Assembly: GCF_002865645.1 (NCBI RefSeq)
Contig: NW_020194674.1
Span: 124,001-188,000, forward strand
Direction of reading: 5' to 3'
DNA from: Hyaloscypha bicolor E
Taxonomy: Eukaryota; Ascomycota; Leotiomycetes; Helotiales; Hyaloscyphaceae
DNA length: 64,000 bases
Shown: positions 47,833 through 57,340 of the stretch, one piece after another
Numbering within the stretch: position 1 is the stretch's first letter
Layout of the letters: each line of letters begins with the position of its first letter
Translations under genes and position numbers: made by a program
The notes under the pieces: generated by a model
Told to the model about the DNA's origin: nothing
The model's database searches: none
Seen by the model: only the letters and a program-made list of their open reading frames with translations

Positions 47833-48241
47833 GTCAAAATGAGGAGGATCGAGTCTTTCTCGATTTCGAACGCTCTGTCCTTGTCGCCTTTGAGACAATT
47901 TTGCTCCTCTCGCGCTTGCCATGGCTTCCTATAGCTCTCCTCTTCCAATTCCCGTTCACGCACCTCAGCAAGGAGGACAAAGACGGACAGATTGCTTCTG
48001 AGTGGATTTTTGGAATTTGGTGCTTTGGTAGTTGCTGTTCTATTGGGCTTATCGTGTTGTGTAATTTTGCTGGACCTATTTGAAGATACAAAGAGATTCT
48101 TGGCTTTGGTTATGCGAAGAAGGTCGAATACCCAGAGGCGAGAACTGAAATATTAGCGGAGAGCGATTGGAGGGATTACCTTTCTGAGATGATTGTGGTA
48201 AATGAGGAAAATCAAGAGAATGAAAAGGGTACGGTGGCGTA
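47833..48241 (+). pseudogene. Fragment of a membrane-protein-like gene next to the Harbinger insertion
   Basis: A plus-strand frame reads SKEDKDGQIASEWIFG, a hydrophobic segment (FGSCCSIGLIVLCNFAGPI), a TGA at about 48081, then in the same frame RYKEILGFGYAKKVEYPEA, EILAESDWRDYLSEMI and a final stop near 48241. It looks like the C-terminal part of a gene interrupted by one stop and cut upstream by the transposon. I do not recognise the family. The TGA could be read as CGA or TGG before mutation, or a missed intron. Confidence 0.4.
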
Positions 48242-48664
48242 AAGGGCATATGATGGAGAAACTAAGGTTTAATAATGTAACTGTACCAGACACAACTGTC
48301 AGATGGATGGAATATGGGGGTTGGGAAGCAGTCGGAAGAGGAGAGAGCAGGAACTCGAGGTATCATTGATCGAGTGTCAGACGTTGTCAACTACCTGCAG
48401 CTAGAATTATATCCATATGTTCGATTCCACCTCTTCATAGATTGAATGTTTGGTCCGAAGCTCTGAACTTTACAGCCGGGAGGCGTCGTTGTCTCCCGTA
48501 ACCTCCACCAACGGAAAGTTTTGCATCCGCCCCAAGACAAGCCTCCAATCCCTAGCACTACTCCTTGGTAGTAGAGCACATGAGGTTCGGATTACAGTCA
48601 TGGCCTCAACTTCGTGTAATATCTATTCGATAACATGTTGTGCTCGTCCAGCCGTCGTGCGCTT

Positions 48665-49048
48665 TCAATCATCATCATCCAGTATCTCTACCTCTGCCAC
48701 CTCAACACCATACCCATTCTGGGACTCGAGTGAACCACTTTCACGATGAACGGAATATCCGAAAGACTCTGTCTCTTTTACTGCAGCCCCCAATTCGTGA
48801 TCATCTATGCGGCTCGGAGAAGGACGTTCGGAGCATTTGACACGTCGGTTATCAGGATGAGTTTTGAAAGACTTGGGCGGTGGCTTTTCTCTTTCTCGTA
48901 TTTCTTCTGCGTTCATAACATCGAGTAATCTGTCGTACATGTTGGTGTGGCCAACGAGTCTGCGAAGATCTCGGCTTTTAACTGAGGCTTCGTGGAGGAG
49001 TTTGCAACGGGTGAGTTCGGCGATGGAGTACGCTTGAAGTTGTGCCAT
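48665..49048 (-). CDS. Conserved-type small fungal hypothetical protein (127 aa)
   Basis: Starts at the ATG at 49048 (MAQLQAYSIAELTRCKLLHE); the longer frame upstream has no ATG. The N-terminal half is helical and looks like a short conserved fungal module (SRDLRRLVGHTNMYDRLLDVM). The C-terminal half is charged and disordered and ends in an acidic tail EVEILDDDD. No signal peptide, no membrane segment. I recall proteins with the same AYS.AELTRCKLLHEAS..SRDLRRLVGHANM opening in many ascomycetes, function unknown. The frame is intact and uninterrupted by introns. About 420 bp on its 3' side (48242-48664) holds nothing I can support. Confidence 0.65.
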   Translation of the reverse strand: MAQLQAYSIAELTRCKLLHEASVKSRDLRRLVGHTNMYDRLLDVMNAEEIREREKPPPKSFKTHPDNRRVKCSERPSPSRIDDHELGAAVKETESFGYSVHRESGSLESQNGYGVEVAEVEILDDDD

Positions 49049-50469
49049 TGTTGCAAGGAAACGAGAGATTAACAAACTGTGGGCGCGATTGAAAGCTGGA
49101 TTGGGATGTTATATCTGTCTGCTTGCTTCCCTGCAAAGGGGAAGTGAAATATACATATGAACCCTCGAAAAGGAAGCATTTACCCTTCTGATTCGTCATA
49201 GTCGTTTCGAAGAAAATAACTCACCTGTGTGGGCTTCGCAAACAAAAAGATTAGCCATATCTGGTGTATGGAGTCAGGAAAAAGGGCTCGAGACACGCGT
49301 TAAATTTTCACAAACAAGTATTGTGCTGCGCAATTGGTCGATGTTTAAACTCTTTTCGGACCAACTTGCGCAAAATCTGCAACACTACTGCAAGAAGACA
49401 TGAAAATCATTCCAGAAGGATTATTCCATCATTCGATTTGCCGTTCTTCACGTTCCAGAAGCCAAGCGACCCTGAAAACGCTAGGGTATTAAATGCCGAG
49501 AGGTCTCCGACCAAGCCCGTCCCGAAGTATCCGGCGCTGACTACAAGACGCCACGTTCGACGATGTCACTGCACACGAAGCCACCTCGTCACTGTTGAAA
49601 ATCGTTGGAATCAGAACGCAGCCTTATCAAGAGCTTCAAATTATTTTTGGAATCATTCTAAACCTCTCGTTTCATCGAAACATCATCCCTTGGCAACTCA
49701 CTCACGCAGCAAACGTTCGGGTTTCTCGATCATAGCTCTGCTCCTTTCAGTAAGACAAAGATGGATAATTCCCCTTGCTAAATCAGTGTCTTACAGTATC
49801 TTACGATGCAAGTAAATACTTTCTGCCTCCGGACATGTCGTTGACCCAAAGTTGTACTGTGAAAATTTGACTTGTGACTTTATACCACGTGATCCATTCG
49901 GTGGCCCCCAAATTTTTCAATTCTTTTTTCCCATAGTTCACATTTATCTGTACCTCCTCTCACACCCAGAGCTCCAGTTGCACATTGGGTGCTTATCAGC
50001 AAGCTCAGTTTTGGGCAATGCTGAGTAGGCCCACTCGCTATATCACAGCCTTCTAAAGCAGGAGCTTATCAATACTTATATCCGTAACCTCAAATCACGT
50101 TTCTTCAAGAATAAACAAGGTAACATAAGGGTCCAAGCTTTCAGTTCAAAGACGCGTAGTCGCTACCCCTTAATTCAATAAGGGGCCATTCGCTACCCCT
50201 GAATTTTATGTAAGCTCGGCAATGAACGCCTTTTGGCCCCTGTCACTTTGTTCATCCCCACAGAATCTAAAAATCACCCGTTTGCACCTACCCGTCGGCC
50301 AAATATAAACAGGCAAGTGTAACCGGATTTGAACCATCTGCTTAGTGACTCACTTCATCAACATCAATCTCACTTCAAGACATAAGCTTTTCTTCACAAA
50401 AAACACCTCAAGTTTCTAGTGACTCAGTCAATCACCTTCACAGCTCGAGACGAGGAACACCGAGCTAAA
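49049..50469. other. Intergenic, no supported gene
   Basis: A 183-codon plus-strand frame at 49264-49815 is rich in Arg/His/Ser without domain features and is probably chance. The last 150 bp form the CT/CA-rich leader of the N-acetyltransferase gene. Two near-repeats CGCTACCCCT.AATT lie near 50161 and 50190. Confidence 0.45.
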
Positions 50470-51484
50470 ATGGCCTCAGCATACTCCCCAGCTCAAATCG
50501 AGCAGTACGAAGAGCACGTCTCTCTCCCCCTTCGCTTCAAAAACGCATCCAACCCCCCTCTCGGCACTGCCTATCTCACAGCCCTGCACATCCACCAAAT
50601 CAGCAGCGTACCCTACGAGAACCTCCTCCTACACTACTCAACCCACCACACCGTCTCCCTACATCCACAAACCCTCTTCCAGAAAATCGTGACTGATAAG
50701 CGAGGACGAGGAGGGTATTGCATGGAAAACAGCATCTTTTTTAATCACGTGCTCCGGGCTTTGGGTTTTACGGTTTATACAGCTGGTGTGAGGATCAGGC
50801 CGCGAGTTGGAGGTGTTCCGGGTGGGGATTATATTGGGTGGTGAGTCGCTTCTTCCGATTCTCAAAAATGAAAATCAAACAAGAAGTTGAGAAGTATAAA
50901 GGGTCCACATAGTAAACATCGTCACCCTCCCCTCAGGCGAAAAATGGATGCTAGATGTCGGTTTCGGGGGCGACGGGGCCACAAAACCACTTCCCCTCAT
51001 CTCCGAACACGTAACCCAAAACCTAGGAACGCAAGAAATCCGTCTCTTACATAGCGCGATCCCTCAACAGGTGGACTAGAGTCAGAAACTCTGGATCTAT
51101 CAGTACCGCAATGAGAAAGACAAGGAGTGGAACTCCTTCTATGCATTCCCTGAAGCCGAGTTTTTGCCTGCAGATTTTGAAGTCATGAGCTTTTTTACGA
51201 GTCAAAGTACGGGGGAGACGAATTTTCAGACCAGGACTGTGTTGATTGTTAGATTTTTGTTGGGGAGGGTTGGGGATGGGAAGGAAGAAGGAATTGTAGG
51301 GAAGGTCATGCTTGTCAATGGGGAGGTGAAGAGAAATGATGGGGGGAAGACGAGAGTGGTTATGACGTGCAAGAATGAGGAGGAGAGGGTGAATGCTCTT
51401 AGGAAGCACTTTGAAATCGAATTGACGGAGGAGGAGATTAATGGAATTAAGGGGAGAAATGTGGAATTGTTGGGAGAAAATTAG
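50470..51484 (+). pseudogene. Arylamine N-acetyltransferase with one nonsense codon
   Basis: Exons 50470-50840 and 50902-51484 (intron 61 bp) would give 317 codons. Catalytic triad visible: Cys84 in RGGYCMEN, His126 in WVHIVNIV, Asp142 in WMLDVGFGG. N-terminus PAQIEQYEEHVSLP and QISSVPYENLLLHY are typical of the family, which transfers acetyl or malonyl groups from CoA to arylamines in the cytosol. Codon 183 is TAG (51077-51079) in IPQQVD.SQKLWIYQYR. The reading frame then stays open to the end (EWNSFYAFPEAEFLPADFEV). The break removes the C-terminal domain part. ATG at 50470 is chosen because the upstream frame begins at GTG. Otherwise the gene is undamaged, so the mutation is recent, strain-specific or a sequencing error. 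Confidence 0.85.
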
Positions 51485-51967
51485 AGACCCCAGTGAAGAG
51501 TGCTAGAAGATTTAGACTTGCTTTTTCGATAGACTAGACTGCCTTGCAATATAATTAATATTTCACCAGATGTTGATTACTCAAGTTCTATCACTTGTAA
51601 ATGTTCTATAATCTATAGAAGTCCAATTTCGTTCCTTTCGGTTGTGCCCGAGCATTTTAGATCCGTGACATTCTGAAGTGCGTAAAATTGTGTGAACTTT
51701 TACTCTTGGAGACCTAGTCCCCTAGAAACCTTGATCGATTACCCCGCTTCAAGGTTTTTGAACTCTTTCTTGTCGATGAAATGCGTGAATCCAGGGGTAG
51801 TCGCTGAATATCCAGGTTGTGGCACTGCACCGGAAAGTCCCATGTGGCCGCCTATTTGAAGGACCAACTGGATCCGAACCAATTCTCATGACGAAGGTGA
51901 CCTTCAGATATGGCTATTGAAATATGCAAGGAACAAGTTCCCATGGTCTGGGCTAGGCGTAACATGC
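51485..51967. other. Intergenic, no supported gene
   Basis: 3' region of the N-acetyltransferase gene and sequence without domain-bearing frames. Confidence 0.5.
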
Positions 51968-52499
51968 TTAGGTAGCAGTTTCATTCCTTATCATCAACCT
52001 TTGAATTTCGTGCTTGTTGGGCGGCTGATCAATAAAGTCCCTGACTTGGTTTCCAGTCATCATGACATTGACCTCCCGAAGGAAAATGGTGTCAATTTCC
52101 GGGTTGAAATGAGTTGGACGGCTTTCGCTCGTTGTCCCGAAAGATAACTTATAGACCTGCTGTCAATTAGGCAATGCAGTGTGCTAAGGGGATTATAGAG
52201 TAAAATGCCTTCAAAGCAGAGGCTCGAGAGTCATGGCATACATGGAGAATGGAAGGAATCTTGGCGACAAGAACATGTTTTGACAAATGGCGTGCCCTAC
52301 ATTTTTCTTCAAAACGGGCTTCGACGATTCGAGGCTGCAAAGAAGTGGTGAACTCCCAGATCGTATCCCGAAACTCCTGTGGAAGTTCAGGGAAATAATG
52401 AGACGTCTGTTGGGACAACTGAAAGGTTGATGTGGGTCCGGTGTATAGAGTTGCGAATCTCGAATAACTTTGGCGCGGACCGCGGGGGAACTGAATCAC
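51968..52499 (-). pseudogene. 2EXR-domain gene, truncated and broken
   Basis: The minus strand reads FPELPQEFRDTIWEFTTSLQ, then IPSILHVCHDSRASALKAFY, the 2EXR core. A segment without a usable donor follows, then VYKLSFGTTSESRPTHFNPEIDTIFLREV, ending at a stop (51970-51968) only about 45 residues on. No ATG opens the frame at 52499 (it begins at GTG). Family proteins usually continue for 150-200 residues after this point, so the 3' part is missing. It lies in the same orientation as the next 2EXR remnant, which suggests an old tandem pair. Confidence 0.7.
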
Positions 52500-52827
52500 T
52501 TTTGCTCGGAGCTCGCTGTTTGTGTCGATGACTCAGATCCAAAAGAAATGAAGAATAAAATTGTTGAAATTAAAGGAAGTCAGCCATGGATCGAGCTCCC
52601 TTAGTGCGCCCGCAACCCGTAGGTTACCCTTCCAGTCCAGTCCAGTCCACTCCCAAACAAGCCACAAAAGGTAGATCACGTATCTAACCCTTTCACCACA
52701 GCTCAGCAAATGATGTCCTAGTCTTTTCGATCCATCTGCGCCGTCCTGCTTCTCGTGTTGTGAGTTTTGCCATACCAAATACTTTCCTCCGAAATCCTAT
52801 CATAAATAGCACCCTTAAAATCGTACT

Positions 52828-53620
52828 TCAGACTCTTGCCATCTCGCCCTCCTCCGGCCTTTTCCAGCTGATTCCCAAGAACACAGCCTCTCTTGACACA
52901 GTTCCAAGAAATCTCTGCCCATTACAAGTCCACATCGCCCCATGGCAAATAAGCTCAATCGCACTGAGGAAATGCGTCCGTCCAACCTTCGCATTGAATC
53001 CGTCCCATTTGATTCGAAAGTACAATGGGAACTTGCTTATCTGTTCGTAGTCCATAGCATCCCACTTCCGAGGTTCGGTGCTCTTGAGGTTCGGAAAGTC
53101 GACGATTTGGAATTTGTCTATGAGGGGATTGGGGCTGAGCATGATCCGTTGGATCTGGTCTTTGTCTGGCGAACCTCGTAGCAATGCGAGAGATTGGTGG
53201 AAGCCGACGTCAAAGGTGTACTCTCGGAGGAAAAGACTGTCGATTTCGGGATGGAAGTACATGGGGTGTGTATCGTTTTTTCTGCTAAAGAGTAATTTGA
53301 TTACCTGATGCATTGTGTTAGTAGACATCTCTCCAAACTATACAATACCTAGATAGTTGTAAAAGGCAGCGCAGTACTGACGGGAGACCTACCTTGAAGG
53401 CGAAATTTCGTGCACTGCGGCACGTATGTAGGAGCGGTGGAATATCAGAGACGAAATCGTGTTTATTCGAACGTTTGTCTTGCGCAAAGCGGGCTTCGAC
53501 AACTCGAGGTTCTAGCGCATCGGGTTCAATAGAGAATTCCCAGATCATATTCTATAATTTCTGAGGTAATTTCAAGAAACGCGGAACAGCCTGAGCCACC
53601 TTGGCTTTTTGGTAATTGTG
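52828..53620 (-). pseudogene. 2EXR-domain gene, degenerate
   Basis: Upstream part reads AQAVPRFLKLPQKL, a TAG, then NMIWEFSIEPDALEPRVVEA and IPPLLHTCRSARNFAFK, i.e. the 2EXR core with a nonsense codon just before the IW motif. After a poorly defined intron (about 53400-53290) the frame MYFHPEIDSLFLREYTFDVG continues open to the stop at 52828. I could not join the two parts in phase with canonical sites. A functional truncated version is unlikely because the stop lies inside the domain. Confidence 0.65.
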
Positions 53621-53649
53621 GTATGTGAGTTTGCAGCTATTTCGGGTGT

Positions 53650-54259
53650 TTTGTTCGAGTTGCGAATTGAAGAGTTCGTTAAGAAGAAAAAAAAGAAACC
53701 AAAGCAGCTTCCAATATGAACTAAACCAGTTTAGAGTGGCGGTGACCCCTTAGCTTCAGTTTCCCGATGTAGCCTATAAGGACTCGGTCTCAAGAAAAAT
53801 TAATCATGTGATTAAACAGTTCAACTTCTCAACTGAACTGCTTAAAGGAGCGAGTTGTTGAATTCCCGGCTTATCTATCGGAGCTCAGGGTGTGATGTGG
53901 AGCGGTGGCATATGATGGAATTCAAACAGAAGAACTAGCTCACTCGAAACCTGATCAAACCTTAGAAGCCCCTCAGCGACTTATACCGCCATCAGCAGCA
54001 CGTGAGAGCTTTCGTGGCGTCAGAATCTCCCTTAGTGGATCAATTGCGCCACAATGCGGAAACTTCCCACATCGTCGACAGCATTCCATGTTGCATGTCT
54101 TATACCCAGATCATCAACTACATTCAGTATTGGTTGCAGTACCTCACCGACTCGATCAATCACTCCTTACGACCCAGTCGTTTATTGGGAGAATAATAAA
54201 GCTGCTACGAATATCGAGCTTTGTAAGGCGAGGCTGTGAGGCTCTGAGCCTAAGACGAG
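53650..54259. other. Intergenic, no supported gene
   Basis: Short overlapping plus-strand frames without domains; upstream region of the ankyrin pseudogene. Confidence 0.45.
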
Positions 54260-55331
54260 ATGGCAGCCTTTGGCTTCTCTATTGACGACTTCGTGATCTG
54301 TCTCACCCTCGTCAAGGACCTCGCCGAAGCCGTAAAAGACTCCACCGGGTCAGTCTCCGAGCTCAAGTCTCTCCTGCAGACCTTGCAAGCCCTAAATGAA
54401 GCGGTCACCAACTCCCAGATCGTGCATCTCCAAATGGGAAGCTCTCATCGTTGACCCCACATTCAGAAAGAGCAGCCTTGCAATGATCAACGGAATGGAG
54501 TTCGCTCGCCAACAAAGCAAGAAGCTGCTCGAAGAATTCATTGAGTCCTTGCAACCCTATACGGATGCTTTTATCAAAAGCGACGGAAAGCTTGTCCTTC
54601 GCAACTGGAGAAAAATCAAGTAGCAATTTCAGAAAGACGAGACGGGGAAGCTGAAGCGAGATCTAAACAGGCATCTCAAAACACTGCGTATCTATACCGA
54701 TGCGCTGTTTCAATATACGGCGGGCTGGCAATTTCGGGGTATCCTCTCCAATGTCATTGAGCTGCGGAAAGAGGTTGCTCATATCTCTAGCTCCATCCAG
54801 GCCGTGAGCGTAGCGAATGATACAGCTCCTCGAATGCGTAGTATAGAGGATAAATACCAAGATCAGAGTATTGCTCTGTCTCAACAGCGTAACGAAGCAG
54901 GTGTAGAGGGCCAAAAGTACATATTAGAGCGCTGCGAGCTTGATATTCAGGAGTTACCACCGCTACACAGAGCCGCGGCGCGAGGTTCCCTCCCTGGGAT
55001 TGCTAGTCTCATATACAATGGCCAAGACGTCGACGAACCGCTAGTAATGAACAGATGGCTTCCCAACGAACTCTGGGGCGAGTTCAACTTCACGGGGTGC
55101 TCGCCGTTGCATCTAACAGCACGGTTCGGCCACATTGAGGCCATTAATTTGCTACTGAATTGCGGAGCGAATGTGGCCTCTGAGGCTAATGATCGAGCCC
55201 AGGCTTTGCAGTACGCGATATACGGCGACAGTACAAGAGCAGCTTTCGAACAACCATTGCGTAGCATTTCAGGGATTACTGTCACATCTGGACAGCGACT
55301 TTGCCGTTGGTATGGCCCAAACTCCTCGTGA
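54260..55331 (+). pseudogene. Ankyrin-repeat protein with fungal N-terminal helical domain, broken
   Basis: N-terminus MAAFGFSIDDFVICLTLVKD resembles the helical N-terminal domain common on fungal NLR-like and ankyrin proteins. A frameshift near 54438 separates IVHLQ from WEALIVDPTFRKSSLAMING. A TAG at 54620-54622 follows NWRKIK and probably replaces Trp (then QFQKDETGKLKRDLN). The remaining frame holds two ankyrin units (LPPLHRAAARGSLPGIASLI; TGCSPLHLTARFGHIEAINL) and stops at 55331 within a third. Relatives are far longer, so the C-terminal array is lost. The 3' end touches the next gene, which is in the opposite direction (about 40 bp between stops). Confidence 0.75.
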
Positions 55332-55371
55332 AACTCCTTTAATTGGGTTTAACTTGTGAGTACGAGAAACT

Positions 55372-57340
55372 TCAAAGATCCTCCTTTCCCATTCTCTCAG
55401 TCTCCGGCACCCAGATAGTGTCAGGGTAACTCTCATCCAGCACTAAAACCGGCTCATATCCATCCACAGCCTTCACGTGCCTTCCGTACCTTTCCGTTCC
55501 TCCATCTACCGCTGGCCCAGTAAATGAAAACCACTGCTCCGTTGCCCCGATTGAACCTTTAGCAGGATCTATTGCGCCCGCGAATTCATAGTAGGTGTCG
55601 TTCCAGAAGTATATACAGCTGCCGTTTTGCCGGGTGTCTAGTGTCGCTGACGTGTGGTGAACTGAAGGGGAGGTGAGGTAGGGGAGGATGGGGATGGATG
55701 TTGAGATTTTGCTGCGATCTAGCTCTGCGTATATGGAAGAGTTGGTAGCGATTGGATCGACTGCAGGCATGTTCGCGATGAAGAAAGAAATTGGGTAAGA
55801 GAAGGTGTTTGTTATTGGTGCGGCCAACTGCGAGGTTGGAGAGAAGGTGGAGGTACCCGATGTGTGCTGGAAGAGGGTGTCGTTGTTGGCCCCGGTGTAG
55901 TTTTGGGTGTTAGTGTAGGCGAGAGATTGAACCCATGTTACCATGCGCATGCCAGAGGAAGTTCTGATCGTGCTGGTGTGGGAGAGGGTGCGGTAGGCGG
56001 TGAGCTCCAGATAGAGGCTTGTGTTAGTCTCAGCGGAGGTGGTAATCTGAGGGGTCAGGTGGAAGGTGGGAGGGGGTGTGGAGGACTCGATGAACTGGGT
56101 AAATCAGTCAATTAATAGTTCCTAGGACGGAGTCACAGAACTTACCCAACCCCTCGTCTGCTCTGACTTGTTGTCCAGCCAGACGAAAATCGATGCTGTC
56201 ACATACCAATTCTCCGCCACATTCCCGAATGTTGTCTTTGAGTCGTAGCCGACAACCTTCAGCTCAAATGTATGCGGATCTCCGTCACACAAGAGTAGCA
56301 AGAAAGGAGTAACATCAATCTCAAAACTGGGAACATCATAAGTATCGATCCCAACAATTGGCACCCAGAGTCCTGGACTGATGCCTCCCGTGAAAATGAT
56401 TGGGAATGGCCAGCTCACACCAGCAAGTTGCCCATCGATGAGAAGTTGAACTTCTCTGAAAGAACTGTATGGACGGATCGCATTGCTGAACGTATTGACA
56501 TACTCCGTAGGGACGTGTTTGTACCAGAATTCCTCGGCACCGTTTCCAGACGCGAGGATGCTGACTACAGCTCTCTCCATATTTTTAGGAAATATATAAG
56601 TCGCAGTTGCATCCTGAACCGGGAGTGAGAGCACGGAGGATTGATTCTTGCTGGAGGACTGAGATGAGATGGGGTAGATCTTATCCGCTGGAGTTATGGC
56701 GGCGTGATCATTGTAGTAAAGGGCAGTGATTGTGACATTGTAGGCCCCCGTGAAGACGGAATCGTCAAGATTATCAAGTTCCATGATGACCTTTTGCTCG
56801 GACCGAAGAAGAGTGTTCCAGATAGTCATGTCTTTTTGAAAGTTCCAGAAGATGCCGGTTCTGACTGGCATCGCCGTCGTGGTTCGCCATATCTCGATGT
56901 CACCGAAGAATAGGAGGCCAAGTCGGTCATAGTTGATGCCGGTTGAGGTGACTGAGAGATTGAAGATAGTCGTGGTGAACTCACAGTTCTTTGGGGGTGA
57001 GTATGTTCCTGCTCTTCATCAGCGGTCTGTTGTGTTGACGGAAGTATAGGAGATGCCCACCAACGAATGGAGTACCATAACTCGCAGCAAAGTTATGCTG
57101 AACTATGACCCGTTGACAGCTGGTACCTTCATAACTCTTCCTGATTGGTGCCTGAACCTGGAGGACATCTAGTTGCCGGGTCGCGCTGCCACTCGACTCC
57201 GTATGCTCAATGCCTACAGTCGGCGAGGCGACACCAAAGCCATAACTCAGTATAAACACAGCGAAACCAAACACACAAATCATGGCGACCAAATTCAGCA
57301 AGTGTTGCCATCGCAAACGAGAACGCGACGAGGTTAACAT
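55372..57340 (-). CDS. Peptide-N4-(N-acetyl-beta-glucosaminyl)asparagine amidase A-like protein, type II membrane
   Basis: Exons 57340-57061, 57008-56146 and 56094-55372; introns of 52 and 51 bp; 621 aa, all phases consistent. Residues about 15-38 form a signal anchor (LLNLVAMICVFGFAVFILSY). Then comes the PNGase A pattern: LDVLQVQAPI, CQRVIVQHNFAASYGTPFVG, YSPPKNCEFTTTIFNLSVTS, YDRLGLLFFGDIEIWRTTTA, GIFWNFQKDMTIW, MELDNLDDSVFTGAYNVTIT, FPIIFTGGISPGLW, FEIDVTPFLLLLCDG, FVWLDNKS. Relatives of almond PNGase A remove N-glycans from glycopeptides in the secretory or vacuolar route. Multiple N-glycosylation sites fit a lumenal or external protein. Downstream neighbour is the convergent ankyrin pseudogene; upstream is a long gene-free stretch. 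Intact. Confidence 0.85.

Noticed and set aside
49264..49815. 183-codon plus-strand open frame
   Set aside because: Basic, low-information composition, no domain, no intron context and no clear promoter; likely a chance frame in GC-balanced DNA.
50419..50469. 17-codon N-terminal extension of the N-acetyltransferase
   Set aside because: Opens at GTG; the first ATG with a family-like N-terminus is at 50470.
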